From positions 55,260 through 119,259 of the forward strand of contig NZ_WHNZ01000048.1 in the NCBI RefSeq assembly GCF_013141725.1: a stretch of 64,000 nt of DNA, read 5' to 3'. The position numbers and the translations under genes are program-made. Below, in pieces: positions 34,151-42,725 of this stretch; position 1 is the first letter of the stretch, and each line of letters opens with the position of its first letter. The stretch is from Paenibacillus planticolens. Its GTDB lineage: Bacteria > Bacillota > Bacilli > Paenibacillales > NBRC-103111. The notes beneath the pieces are model-generated. The model had not been told where the DNA came from, searched no databases, and worked only from the letters and a program-made list of their open reading frames with translations.

Positions 34151-34903
34151 TTATATGTTGTAGCTCCATTCCGGCGTAAATCTTTTCAGAAACTGTCTCG
34201 TCCGCTCTTCCTTCGCACCGCCAAAAATATCCTGCGGCTTGCCTTCTTCGACGATCACGCCTTCATCCATAAATACCACGTGATTGGACACTTCCCGGGC
34301 AAAGCCCATCTCGTGCGTGACGATAATCATCGTGATGCCTTCTTTAGCAATTTTCTGAATCACATCCAGCACCTCGCCAACCAGCTCAGGATCAAGCGCC
34401 GACGTCGGCTCGTCGAATAAAATCACTTCCGGGTTCAAGGCCAGCGCCCGCGCAATGCCCACCCGCTGCTGCTGTCCGCCGGACAGTTGGCTTGGATATG
34501 CGTCCAATTTGCTTCCAAGGCCCACTTTTTCCAGCATCTTCACGCTGGTTTCCTTCGCCTTTTCTTTGGACTGCTTCTGGACGATAACAAGCCCTTCCAT
34601 CACATTTTCCAAAACGGTTTTATGCTTGAACAGATTGTAATGTTGGAAGACCATCGCTGTTTTTTGGCGTAACGTGTGGATCGCCTTTTTGGAGGGGCGC
34701 TTGCAGTTCACGGTAAAATCCCCGATGGTCACCTCGCCGTCATTCGGTCTTTCCAAATAATTCAAGCAGCGAAGCAGGGTTGTTTTGCCTGAACCGCTGG
34801 GACCCAAGATGCAGACGACCTCCCCTTTTTGTACAGATAAGTCGATGCCTTTCAGCACCTCATGCTTGCCAAAAGATTTGGTGATATTGGCCATTTGAAT
34901 CAT
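34151..34903 (-). CDS. tcyN: amino-acid ABC transporter ATP-binding protein (TcyN-like)
   Basis: A 250-residue polar amino-acid importer ATPase. Walker A GPSGSGKTT, signature LSGGQQQRVGIARAL, Walker B VILFDEPTSALD, switch IVTHEMGFAREV. It overlaps the TcyM-like gene by 4 bases. In this cluster the likely cargo is cystine and S-alkyl-cysteines, from comparison with B. subtilis tcyJKLMN. Confidence 0.9.
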   Translation of the reverse strand: MIQMANITKSFGKHEVLKGIDLSVQKGEVVCILGPSGSGKTTLLRCLNYLERPNDGEVTIGDFTVNCKRPSKKAIHTLRQKTAMVFQHYNLFKHKTVLENVMEGLVIVQKQSKEKAKETSVKMLEKVGLGSKLDAYPSQLSGGQQQRVGIARALALNPEVILFDEPTSALDPELVGEVLDVIQKIAKEGITMIIVTHEMGFAREVSNHVVFMDEGVIVEEGKPQDIFGGAKEERTRQFLKRFTPEWSYNI

Positions 34904-35610
34904 GCGACGCCCCCCCTGTTATACGAATTGATTCGTTTTTCGAGCAAGCCTGCCGCTCTCTCTATAACGAACGTGATGCCCCAGAACAGCAGCGCTGCAG
35001 CGATATAGGCCTCGAAGAACTTCCAGTTGGTCGTTGCTACAATTTGGGCTTTGGCATTGATTTCGACTACGGAAACAGTGAAAGCCAGCGTCGATCCATG
35101 CAGCATACCGATCAACGTATTGGATAAGTTCGGCAAGCTGACCGCCAGCGCTTGAGGCAATACGATGCGGCGCAGCGCCTGCGGCGTGGTCATGCCGACG
35201 GAATAGGCGGCTTCAATCTGTCCGCGGTTAACGGCGACAATACCCGATCTCACAACCTCAGCCAGATAAGCGCCTGCTGTGATGGAGAAAGATAGGAAGG
35301 CAAAGCCGATCATCGGAATGGAAACGGACCGGAAGCTCCAACCCAGCGCTGCTGCAACAGCATCAATGATCATCGGCAATCCGAAATAAATAAGCAGCAG
35401 ATGCATCAGCATCGGAGTCCCACGGATAAAGGTGACATACCCCGTCGCAATATAATGGAGAAAAGGAACCCGGTATAGTCGGATTAAGGCCACGGCTGTT
35501 CCTATTATGAAACCGAAGAAAACAGATACGGCTGTAATGGCTATTGTTGTCGGCAGGGCAGATAACAGCGCGATAAAGGCAGTCCATATGAAAGCGGGAT
35601 CGATCTTCAT
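34900..35610 (-). CDS. tcyM: amino-acid ABC transporter permease (TcyM-like)
   Basis: About 236 residues, five or six membrane segments, with the EAA-type coupling loop near GIVAVNRGQIEAAYSVGMTTPQALRRIVLP (in parts). Start at ATG 35610 (MKIDPAFIWTAFIALL), with AAAGGAGGCTATCAAGC upstream; the frame runs further into the previous gene. Overlaps its neighbours, so the transporter genes are coupled. Confidence 0.9.
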   Translation of the reverse strand: MKIDPAFIWTAFIALLSALPTTIAITAVSVFFGFIIGTAVALIRLYRVPFLHYIATGYVTFIRGTPMLMHLLLIYFGLPMIIDAVAAALGWSFRSVSIPMIGFAFLSFSITAGAYLAEVVRSGIVAVNRGQIEAAYSVGMTTPQALRRIVLPQALAVSLPNLSNTLIGMLHGSTLAFTVSVVEINAKAQIVATTNWKFFEAYIAAALLFWGITFVIERAAGLLEKRINSYNRGGVA

Positions 35611-36383
35611 GCTTGATAGCCTCCTTTGTCCGGCTGCGAAGCCCATATGCCCTTGAACCATCTGCGTGCAAGCGGCTGCCGTTCTTGGGAAACAATCGGT
35701 TGTTCATGCTGGAGCAATCGTTTCTCGATATACACAAACAGCTTCTCCAGCCCGAAACATATCACAAAGTAAATAAGGGATAAGGAAATGTAAGTCTCAA
35801 TAAAGTGCTGCGTGGCGCTCCCCAGCGTCTGTGCTTTCCCCATTAGCTCCATGGCTCCTAGCGAAAAGGCAAGCGAGGTATCCTTCAAATTTGCGATCAA
35901 CAGGTTCGTGAAATTAGGGAGAGCAATAGCCACTGCCTGCGGCATAATAATTCTTGTAAAAGCTTGATACCCCGTCATCCCGATGGCGTAGGCCGCTTCC
36001 ATCTGCCCGCGGTCAACAGCTTTCACTGCAGCTCGGATCACTTCCGAGATATAAGCTCCGGAGTGAAGCGCAAATGTCAGAATGACGAAAGTCAGTACCG
36101 GCGCTTTGGAAACGTCCACCTGAATAACCTTCAATATTTCCGGGAGCCCATAATAAATAAGGAAGAGCTGAATCAGGATCGGGGTTCCCCGGAAAAAGGA
36201 AACGTAAATCTGCGATAGCCGCTGAAGAACCGATACCTTGTACAGCCGTGGCAGGGCGATGATGAACCCGAAGACGAGTCCGAGCCCCATGGAGCAAGCT
36301 ACAATGAATAACGTAATGTTGATATAGGACAGCAGTTTGGGCAAAAAGTCGAATACATAGGTGATATCGAATTGGGTTGCCAT
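35607..36383 (-). CDS. tcyL: amino-acid ABC transporter permease (TcyL-like)
   Basis: A 258-residue permease, paralogous to the next gene, starting MATQFDITYVFDFLPKLLSY. The coupling loop reads AVDRGQMEAAYAIGMTGYQAF. The C-terminal tail of about 30 residues beyond the last membrane segment (LQHEQPIVSQERQPLARRW) is longer than usual and overlaps the ribosome site of the next gene. The two permeases should form the heterodimeric channel. Confidence 0.9.
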   Translation of the reverse strand: MATQFDITYVFDFLPKLLSYINITLFIVACSMGLGLVFGFIIALPRLYKVSVLQRLSQIYVSFFRGTPILIQLFLIYYGLPEILKVIQVDVSKAPVLTFVILTFALHSGAYISEVIRAAVKAVDRGQMEAAYAIGMTGYQAFTRIIMPQAVAIALPNFTNLLIANLKDTSLAFSLGAMELMGKAQTLGSATQHFIETYISLSLIYFVICFGLEKLFVYIEKRLLQHEQPIVSQERQPLARRWFKGIWASQPDKGGYQA

Positions 36384-36424
36384 AATGGCGATCTCACCTT
36401 TCTTTTATCTTCTCTGACTTCGGA

Positions 36425-37309
36425 CTATTTCGTATCTTCTTTCTTCGTAAAGTCGCCGCCGAGCCACTGTATGCTAAGCTTCGATAGCGTGCCGTCCGCT
36501 TTGATAGCTTTTAGAGCGGCATCGATCTTATCGGCTAAAATCTGTGCGTCTTTATCGTTTTTACGGAATAAGAACCGAACTTCGGCTTCTTCAATAATGG
36601 GACCGATGGCTTTCAATTTACTTTGCGGATCCACGAGAGGAAGCAGGAAATCCGCTCCTAATGCGCCGTCGGCGCGTCCGGTAGTCAGCTGGTTCACTAG
36701 ATCGTTCGCTGCGCCGCTTTGATACACAATTTTGATCGCGTTATTATTGGCTTTGTTGTAGTTTTCAAGAAGGGTTGCCTCTGCGCTGGTTGCCGTCGTT
36801 AATGCTTTCTTCCCCTTCAGGTCATCAATCGACTTAATCGTTGTGTTGTCCTTAGCTACAATCACTTTGGTTTTCCAATAGGCGTACGGCTCGTTATTAA
36901 AAAGGTACTTCTCTTCCCGCTCCTTGTTCTTCTCAATTTCATGAGCAACGAAGTCGATTTTATTGGTTTCGAGGCTGAGGAGCAGGTTGGCGAAGTCCAT
37001 AGTTTTAAACTCAAACTCATATTCCGGCAGGCGCTTATCCAGTTCTTTGACCAATTCAATATCATAACCGGTAAGCTTGCCGTCTTTATCCAGGAACGCC
37101 ACATTAGGAAACTGAGTGCCTGTTCCAACGATAATCTTCTTCACTTTGACCGGCTCAGCCGCTGCTGCTGTGTTGGCAGGCGCTTTCGACCCTTCGGCCG
37201 CAGCTGCTTTGGGGGATGCCCCCGTTTCCGTGCTTTTCGAGCCGCAGCCTGCTGCTACCAGTGCTAAAGCTAGTGTGGTTACGGCAAGTGTTGTTAGTTT
37301 CTTCATCAT
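36425..37309 (-). CDS. tcyK: amino-acid ABC transporter substrate-binding lipoprotein (TcyJ/TcyK-like)
   Basis: A 294-residue lipoprotein: MKKLTTLAVTTLALALVAAGC with the lipobox VAAGC, then an Ala/Ser-rich linker and a type II periplasmic-binding fold (VGTGTQFPNVAFLDKDGKLT, GYDIELVKELDKRLP). B. subtilis has two such proteins (TcyJ and TcyK); only one is present here. GGAGGGTTT precedes the ATG. A promoter with a CymR-like operator lies just upstream (37345-37397). Confidence 0.9.
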   Translation of the reverse strand: MMKKLTTLAVTTLALALVAAGCGSKSTETGASPKAAAAEGSKAPANTAAAAEPVKVKKIIVGTGTQFPNVAFLDKDGKLTGYDIELVKELDKRLPEYEFEFKTMDFANLLLSLETNKIDFVAHEIEKNKEREEKYLFNNEPYAYWKTKVIVAKDNTTIKSIDDLKGKKALTTATSAEATLLENYNKANNNAIKIVYQSGAANDLVNQLTTGRADGALGADFLLPLVDPQSKLKAIGPIIEEAEVRFLFRKNDKDAQILADKIDAALKAIKADGTLSKLSIQWLGGDFTKKEDTK

Positions 37310-37344
37310 AAACCCTCCATCATAGTCATCTATTTTAATGTTTA

Positions 37345-37397
37345 TAATTCCTACCTGTTTTGTATGAATTATAGCTATGCATTTAATTTATCATCAA
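37345..37397 (-). promoter_or_regulatory. promoter of the sulfur salvage operon with CymR-like dyad
   Basis: Minus-strand -35 TTGATG (37397-37392), 18-base spacer, -10 TATAAT (37373-37368). A 25-base dyad (37345-37369) with half-sites ATTC-A-TA and GGAATTA starts in the -10 box and covers the start point, a repressor position. It matches the dyad upstream of the LysR gene (38381-38405) at 17 of 25 positions. Assigning it to CymR (cysteine-responsive repressor) is inference from remembered ATTCC...GGAAT type sites. Confidence 0.6.
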
Positions 37398-37455
37398 GTT
37401 CCCCAACTGGATAATAGAGTTTTTCTATATACATATTCAATAATCGAATCGCTTC

Positions 37456-38340
37456 TTAAGTCACGGACGCGATGCTTCGGCAAATATCCAGTGCGCTATT
37501 GAAAAACGACCCGCTCTCCCCGTTCAAGGCGATGATGTTCGTCTGCAGGGAAATACCCGATATTTCGGGAAAATCAATCGGGAACAGCTCCTTGTTCTGA
37601 ACTTCCCGTTCGACGCATAAAGCTGGCAAAAAAGCGATACCTGCGCGCTGCAGCACCAATTTCTTGGCCGTTTCCAAATTATCCGTTTGAACTTCAATAA
37701 TCGGAGGCTGGCTCATGCTGGCAAATAACCGGTGGATGCGCATCCAGTCCAAGGAGCCGCATTCGAAAAAGACAAGCGGGTGCTCGCCAATCTCTTCAAT
37801 CGAAACGGCACTGCGGCCTCTAAAAGGATGATCCTCATACACGTATAATCGTATTGGATCTTCATAAACCTTCGTCGACAGGAGATTAGGATGGCTGATG
37901 TTTCGAACAAAGCCCACATCCAATTCGCGGTTCAGTACCTTGTTGACAATATCATCCGTAACGGCAGTCGTTAACTTGAAATTGACGTCCGGATATTTAC
38001 GCTTCATCTTCGGCACGAATTCGGGAATAATGTAGTTCGAAACAGAAACCGTACAACCTATCCGGAGCTCATTGGGCAGCGTTCTTTTTTGCTTTAATTG
38101 GATTTTGCTCTTTTGAAAAGTTTGCAGAAGCTGCTGCGCATAAGGCAGAAACTTTCTCCCCTCATCCGTCAAAGAAATCTGCTTCCCGATGCGGTCGAAT
38201 AGCCGGCAATCAAGCTCGCGTTCAAGCGATTGTATGCGCGCAGTGACGGAAGGCTGGGACAGGAACAACGCTTCCGCCGCCTTGTTAAAGCTGCCGTAAT
38301 GAATCACATAAACGAATGCTTCAATATTCTCGATATTCAT
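37456..38340 (-). CDS. LysR family regulator (YtlI-like)
   Basis: A 294-residue LysR-type activator with an N-terminal winged helix (MNIENIEAFVYVIHYGSFNK, AAEALFLSQPSVTARIQSLE) and an effector domain. It lies immediately upstream and in the same direction as the transporter and salvage genes. In B. subtilis the LysR regulator YtlI activates the equivalent operon and is itself repressed by CymR; the operators seen here fit that chain. GGGGGCCCTCC is the presumptive ribosome site. Confidence 0.88.
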   Translation of the reverse strand: MNIENIEAFVYVIHYGSFNKAAEALFLSQPSVTARIQSLERELDCRLFDRIGKQISLTDEGRKFLPYAQQLLQTFQKSKIQLKQKRTLPNELRIGCTVSVSNYIIPEFVPKMKRKYPDVNFKLTTAVTDDIVNKVLNRELDVGFVRNISHPNLLSTKVYEDPIRLYVYEDHPFRGRSAVSIEEIGEHPLVFFECGSLDWMRIHRLFASMSQPPIIEVQTDNLETAKKLVLQRAGIAFLPALCVEREVQNKELFPIDFPEISGISLQTNIIALNGESGSFFNSALDICRSIASVT

Positions 38341-38357
38341 GGAGGGCCCCCATTACT

Positions 38358-38405
38358 TAGGAATGTATTTAATTTTAATTATTCCTATATACTAACTCGG
38401 AATTA
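38358..38405. promoter_or_regulatory. operator region upstream of the LysR gene (two overlapping dyads)
   Basis: A perfect inverted repeat TAGGAAT (38358-38364) / ATTCCTA (38381-38387), and a second dyad ATTCC...GGAAT (38381-38405) sharing the middle arm. The second is a 25-mer aligned at 17 of 25 positions with that in the tcyK promoter. Likely binding sites for a sulfur regulator (CymR or the LysR protein). Confidence 0.55.
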
Positions 38406-38450
38406 AAGTTGTTATTACTATATGCCATCTCCTATAGGGTGTCAATATAT

Positions 38451-38501
38451 AAAAACGCCGCCTCCTATACCCCGTATCAACGGGGAAGGAATGCGGCGTT
38501 T
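38451..38501 (-). terminator. terminator of the DUF2680-like repeat protein gene
   Basis: Minus-strand arms AAACGCCGC and GCGGCGTTT enclosing a second stem CCCCGTTGATACGGGG, then TTTTTATATA. Confidence 0.85.
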
Positions 38502-38538
38502 CGTGTAAGCTGCATGGATAGAAAGCAGCTTTTCAGCC

Positions 38539-39651
38539 TTAGTTCGTTGCAGCAGGAGCCTGCGCTGCTCCATCATTCGAAGGCTTGCTTTGCTGGCCTT
38601 TATGGCCGAAGCCTTTTTGCTCGACTTGTTTCTTGATGTTATCCGTCATGGAGTCTTTGATCTTGCTGATCAGATCATCTTCGCTGATTCCTTTGGCAGC
38701 AGCCACGTCTGCAAGGGATTTGCCCGCTTCCAGCTCGGTTCTCAGCTCCTCTTGCGTGATACCCAGAATCTGCGTTACAGCTTCAGAGTTCCCGAAGAAT
38801 CCACCGCCGAAGCCACCGGGGCCTCCAGGTCCGCGATGATCGCCGCCCCGGCCGCCGAAGCCTTCTTCAGGGCGCGTGCTTTGCACTTGCTTGGTGATAC
38901 GGTCGGAGAGGCCGGAAAGCATTTTATCCGCTTGGTCCTGCGTCAGCTTGCCCGCTGTTACCTCAGCGTTGACCGCTGTTGTTTCCGCTGCGACCAGCTT
39001 CGCCACGTAGTCCGCTTCAGTCAATCCTTTTTCCACCGCGAAAGCTGATAAAGTTTTGCCTGCCTTTAAAGCTTCCTGCACAGCGCTTTCCTCAACGCCC
39101 AGGATGGTTGCGGTTTGCTCAAGAAGATTGCTGCCATGCCCTTTGCCGCCGCGATCGCCGCCTGGGAAGCCGCCCATGAAGCCGCCTTTGAACCCGGTTC
39201 CGTCAATCTGCTTCGTTAACTGATCGGAGAGACCTTTCACAATTTTGTCCGCTTGCTCTTGTGTGATTTTACCCGAAGTCACCTCGGCTGTGATCGATGC
39301 TGTCTCTGTGGCGACCAGTTTTTGCAAATAGTCGTCTTTCGTCAGGCCCTTCTCTTCTGCAAATGCCGCCAACGTTTTGCCGGATTTCAATGCTTCCTGC
39401 ACAGCGCTTTCCTCAACGCCCAGGATGGTTGCTGTTTCTTTCATGACGTTCCCGCCGCGGAAACCGCCGCGATCTCCTCCGAAGTCTCTAGCTCCTTTGC
39501 CCGGACCTGCTTTTTGACCCGTTGCACTCGTGGAACCGCTTGTTACCGTATCTGCAAATGCCTGATTATGTAGGGCTCCAACAAAACCGACACCAAGTAC
39601 AAAAGAAGCGATCAATGAACCTGTAAGAATTTTTCTGGAGATATTTTTCAT
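38539..39651 (-). CDS. secreted glycine-rich protein with three DUF2680/YckD-like repeats
   Basis: A 370-residue exported protein: signal peptide MKNISRKILTGSLIASFVLG ending at AFADT, then three copies of an about 60-residue helical module (ILGVEESAVQEALKSGKTLA, ILGVEESAVQEALKAGKTLS, ILGITQEELRTELEAGKSLA, each followed by a GLT/GIS-x-DD segment), joined by Gly/Arg-rich linkers (GGDRGGFRGG, HRGPGGPGGFGGGFFG). Function unknown; the module resembles DUF2680/YckD proteins. Its promoter has six TTCAG-type repeats also found at the two-component operon nearby, so it is a likely target of that system. Confidence 0.8.
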   Translation of the reverse strand: MKNISRKILTGSLIASFVLGVGFVGALHNQAFADTVTSGSTSATGQKAGPGKGARDFGGDRGGFRGGNVMKETATILGVEESAVQEALKSGKTLAAFAEEKGLTKDDYLQKLVATETASITAEVTSGKITQEQADKIVKGLSDQLTKQIDGTGFKGGFMGGFPGGDRGGKGHGSNLLEQTATILGVEESAVQEALKAGKTLSAFAVEKGLTEADYVAKLVAAETTAVNAEVTAGKLTQDQADKMLSGLSDRITKQVQSTRPEEGFGGRGGDHRGPGGPGGFGGGFFGNSEAVTQILGITQEELRTELEAGKSLADVAAAKGISEDDLISKIKDSMTDNIKKQVEQKGFGHKGQQSKPSNDGAAQAPAATN

Positions 39652-39701
39652 CGTTTGTTTCCACCTTTTCGTTTATTATTTGTTTCTTCCTTACAAAACC
39701 A

Positions 39702-39777
39702 AGTATAGACGCCTAATCTGAATCTGATCTGAGCATAAACTGAAGATTGGTTGAGAGGATTCTGAGGATTGGCTGAA
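39702..39777 (-). promoter_or_regulatory. promoter with six 11-bp direct repeats (TTCAG/CTCAG)
   Basis: On the minus strand, pentamers TTCAG, CTCAG, CTCAA, TTCAG, CTCAG, TTCAG occupy plus-strand starts 39773, 39762, 39751, 39740, 39729 and 39718: an exact 11-bp period. The last ends 10 bases before -10 TATACT (39707-39702). This is the layout of OmpR/PhoB-type activator sites replacing a poor -35. Confidence 0.8.
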
Positions 39778-39873
39778 AAAGGAAATTGACATGGGATGCT
39801 AACCCGAATGGGCTGAAATTGTCCACGTATCAGGTATCCCTCTGTCCGAAACAATCCATTTTCACGAGGGAGA

Positions 39874-40051
39874 GGGAACTATGATCCGCTATTCATCGTC
39901 CAAGTGTCAATTTGGCAATTGAGTGGGAACAACGGTCCGCTATTTGATCACTTTCAGCTAATTGCAGCCTTTTCCGGGCAAATAAGACCCCACAGTTCTA
40001 CTCCGGAACCAGATCTTTCCGATTTGGCACAAATAGAGCCCTGTAGTTCCC
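39874..40051. repeat. four-unit FFRR intergenic element, family 1, copy 3
   Basis: Units start at 39874, 39925, 39980 and 40031 (51, 55, 51). The forward pair is of the GGTCCGCTATT type, the reverse pair of the GCCCTGTAGTTCCC type, i.e. same polarity as copy 2. It lies in a 700-base gap upstream of the repeat-protein promoter, directly followed by the family 3 element. Confidence 0.88.
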
Positions 40052-40099
40052 ATAAAAATCATAAGTTAAAGCGCAGCGGGTCAACCTCCATCTTCCATA

Positions 40100-40275
40100 G
40101 GAAAAACTCCCGTTATTTCAACCGGATCTGGGTTTACACGACGTTTAACCGGAATTCCTCCTGCTAAATGGCAGGATTCCCCAAAAAAAACATTGTGTAA
40201 GAGCAATATAGCCGGAACATTTCCAGTTAAATTCTCTTACATCTAAAACCATCTCAAAATAGCAGGAGGTTTTCC
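40100..40275. repeat. four-unit FFRR intergenic element, family 3
   Basis: Units of 19 bases start at 40100, 40151, 40206 and 40257 (51, 55, 51). Consensus GGAAWWNYTCCYGCTATTT, two forward and two inverted. The tail CTATTT and the GGAA...TCC arms recall family 1, but the rest differs. Separated by 49 bases from copy 3 of family 1, so two elements sit back to back. Confidence 0.8.
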
Positions 40276-40310
40276 CGTTATTGTGGAGTCCCCCCCTCCT
40301 AAACAGCGCA

Positions 40311-40350
40311 TAAAAGCCCCACCCCGGCACAAGCGCCGAGATAGGGCTTC
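40311..40350 (-). terminator. terminator of the two-component operon
   Basis: Minus-strand arms AGCCCTATCTCGGC and GCCGGGGTGGGGCT then TTTTATG, directly after the kinase stop. Confidence 0.8.
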
Positions 40351-40352
40351 TT

Positions 40353-41891
40353 TCATTTAGTCGCAGGGAGCAGCACTTTAAAGGTGGTCCCCTCCCCGAC
40401 TACACTACGTACTTCGATCGATCCGCCATGAAGCTGAACAATGGAATGGGTGATCGATAAGCCCAAGCCTGCGCCGCCGCTCCGTCTTGCACGGGAGGTA
40501 TCGATGCGGTAGAACCGGTCAAATAGATGCGGGAGATGCTCAGGGGAAATCCCCTCTCCGTTGTCATGGACCGCAATTTCTACGAACGATGGCGTTTGCG
40601 TGAGCGTCAGCCCGACCTGCCCCGTGGAAGGGGACGTATGCTGAACGGCGTTGTGAAACAAGTTGAGCACAACCTGCTTGATTTTATCTGGATCATACAG
40701 ACATCGGGTCTGAGGCGCTAAGCGGAAAGTGACGGTTCGGTCTCCTGCCAGTAGACGAAGTTGAGGCTCCATTTCATGCAGCGTCTCGTCGAGCACCCCT
40801 TCCGTCTTCTGGAAGGTAGGTGAACGGTCAAGCCGCGCGAGCAAAAGCAGATCCTCGACCAATTTGTTGATCCTGACGGATTCGCCGTGCATGCTTTTCA
40901 GAGCTTTCAACAACTGCTCCGGTTGTTGATACGCCCCGCGCAGCAGCACCTCCAGAAAACCGTGAATAGAAGTCAGCGGCGTGCGCAGCTCATGTGAAGC
41001 GTCTGCCGCAAAGCGGCGCATGAGCTCCTTCGCTTCTTTTTCCGCCTCGAAAGAAACCTCCAACCGCTCTAACATCCCATTAAAAGAGGCCGCCAGACGA
41101 TCCATTTCCACCTGTCCCTGATTCGCTGGGAACCGTTCATTGAGATTGCCTGCATCAATCTGCTTTACAGTTTCCACCATGTTGGAGAGCGGAACGAGCG
41201 TTCGCCGCAGGACGGGGAGGAAGCCCAACAGACCGAACACCATCGCTAACAAAGACAGGAAAATAAAAGTAAGCAGCTGCTGTACCAGCACATCCCGGAT
41301 CGGGGCGACACTGATGCTCGCTTGAATGAGGCCCTGAATACCCTGCCCGCCAGGTCCGCCGGGTCCTCCGCGGGATCGTTCGGGCTCTCCGCCGATCTGA
41401 TGAAAGACAACGAGCTGAGCATTGCCGCTTTCATCCTTGATAATGCGGTGATCCAGCTTCGTTTTCTTTTGCATGAGCGACATATATTCCTCTTGCGTCA
41501 ACTGAGGTGTCGGCTGCTCGAACGGTGAGGAAATGAGTTTATAATTCCCTCTTTCATCTATAAAAGCAATCGACAATTCCGATACGAAAATCCGCTCCTG
41601 AGCGTTCCCAAAACCGGACCGGTTATCGCGATTCGCATCCGGTTTGGGGAACACTGGGCTTTGCGGATCTCCTGCTACCATTCCCAAACGCCACATGTTC
41701 GGGGGGAGCGCAGCAAGCTGATTGCGAATCGTCTCCGCTTTGTTCTGATACATGAAACGCTGCATGACGACATATTGAAAAACACCGATGAGCAGCAGCA
41801 GCACAGACAGGACCAGCAGGGTCCTGGACAGCAGCTGAAATTTCAAAGAGCCCGTCACAAATAGATCGGCAAACCGGCCCTTCCTTCTCAT
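40353..41891 (-). CDS. sensor histidine kinase with Gly-rich extracytoplasmic insert
   Basis: A 512-residue membrane kinase. First membrane segment about residues 18-40, an extracytoplasmic domain to about 200, second segment (LLTFIFLSLLAMVFGLLGFLP), HAMP, HisKA with His300 in DASHELRTPLTSIHGFL, and HATPase (NLFHNAVQH, HDNGEGISPEHL, GGAGLGLSITHSIV). The sensor part has an unusual insert GGEPERSRGGPGGPGGQGIQG-like (shown in parts: SRGGPGGPGGQG). A similar GGPGG linker occurs in the secreted protein it probably controls. Its start overlaps the regulator stop by 4 bases. Confidence 0.92.
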   Translation of the reverse strand: MRRKGRFADLFVTGSLKFQLLSRTLLVLSVLLLLIGVFQYVVMQRFMYQNKAETIRNQLAALPPNMWRLGMVAGDPQSPVFPKPDANRDNRSGFGNAQERIFVSELSIAFIDERGNYKLISSPFEQPTPQLTQEEYMSLMQKKTKLDHRIIKDESGNAQLVVFHQIGGEPERSRGGPGGPGGQGIQGLIQASISVAPIRDVLVQQLLTFIFLSLLAMVFGLLGFLPVLRRTLVPLSNMVETVKQIDAGNLNERFPANQGQVEMDRLAASFNGMLERLEVSFEAEKEAKELMRRFAADASHELRTPLTSIHGFLEVLLRGAYQQPEQLLKALKSMHGESVRINKLVEDLLLLARLDRSPTFQKTEGVLDETLHEMEPQLRLLAGDRTVTFRLAPQTRCLYDPDKIKQVVLNLFHNAVQHTSPSTGQVGLTLTQTPSFVEIAVHDNGEGISPEHLPHLFDRFYRIDTSRARRSGGAGLGLSITHSIVQLHGGSIEVRSVVGEGTTFKVLLPATK

Positions 41892-42571
41892 GCCAAATCC
41901 ATCCGGTAACCTGCGCCGCGAATCGTACGAATCAACTTATGTTCTTTATCGTTCAGCTTATCGCGCAGCGACCGGATGTACACCTCCACAATGTTCTCTT
42001 CGCCTCCAAAGTCATAGCCCCAAACCTTATCGAGAATCATCGATTTGCTTAGCACAAGTCCATGATTGATGGCCATAAATTTAAGCAATTCATACTCCGT
42101 AGGGGACAGCTCCAGCACTTTATCATGGAGGCTGATCTCCTTGCGCCGGTCATCCATACGAAGCGGTCCGATCACAACCTCGCCGAACAGATTCGGAAAA
42201 TGATTTCGAATTCGCGCATAAATGCGGGCCAGCAGCTCTTCAAAGCTGAACGGTTTGACCATGTAATCGTCTGCGCCGATCGTAAGCCCCTTCACGCGAT
42301 CATCAATTTCGTCCTTCGCTGTCAGCATGATGACGGCGACGTTTTCCGTTTTTTTGATCATGCGGCATACTTCGAACCCGTCCATCCCCGGCATCATCAC
42401 ATCCAGAATGGCGATATGCGGCTGAAATTTGTTGCATGTCGTAATGGCGGAAAGGCCATCCGCTGCGGTCATGACCTCGAAGCCTTCATTCGTCAGACCT
42501 AATTCCAAAAACTCTAAAATATGAGGCTCGTCGTCAACGAGCAAAATTTTGATTCCTTTTAATTGGCGCAT
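41888..42571 (-). CDS. OmpR/PhoB family response regulator
   Basis: About 227 residues. Receiver domain with phospho-Asp57 (HIAILDVMMPGMDGF), acidic pair in LLVDDEPH, Lys in MVKPFSFEEL; winged-helix effector domain (ELSPTEYELLKFMAINHGLV, VYIRSLRDKLNDKE). Start ATG 42571 follows GGGAGGAACACCC; the frame is open to 42646. Upstream lie four TTCAG-type repeats, so it probably autoregulates and also controls the divergent apbE and the repeat-protein gene. Confidence 0.94.
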   Translation of the reverse strand: MRQLKGIKILLVDDEPHILEFLELGLTNEGFEVMTAADGLSAITTCNKFQPHIAILDVMMPGMDGFEVCRMIKKTENVAVIMLTAKDEIDDRVKGLTIGADDYMVKPFSFEELLARIYARIRNHFPNLFGEVVIGPLRMDDRRKEISLHDKVLELSPTEYELLKFMAINHGLVLSKSMILDKVWGYDFGGEENIVEVYIRSLRDKLNDKEHKLIRTIRGAGYRMDLA

Positions 42572-42619
42572 GGGTGTTCCTCCCGTGTTCGATTCGATAC
42601 TTAGACGATTTCTATAGTC

Positions 42620-42674
42620 AGTATCCCATATCCTGCCTAAAAGCAACCTGAGCAGAAGCTGAAAGGTTGCTGAA
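42620..42674 (-). promoter_or_regulatory. promoter of the two-component operon with 11-bp direct repeats
   Basis: Minus-strand pentamers TTCAG, TTCAG, CTCAG, TTTAG at plus-strand starts 42670, 42659, 42648, 42637 (exact 11-bp period); the last ends 11 bases before a -10-like GATACT (42625-42620). Confidence 0.7.
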
Positions 42675-42725
42675 TGTAAGAATCCCTTGGCCGGCGCCTC
42701 CTCCCCATCCGGTTGGGCCAGATTT

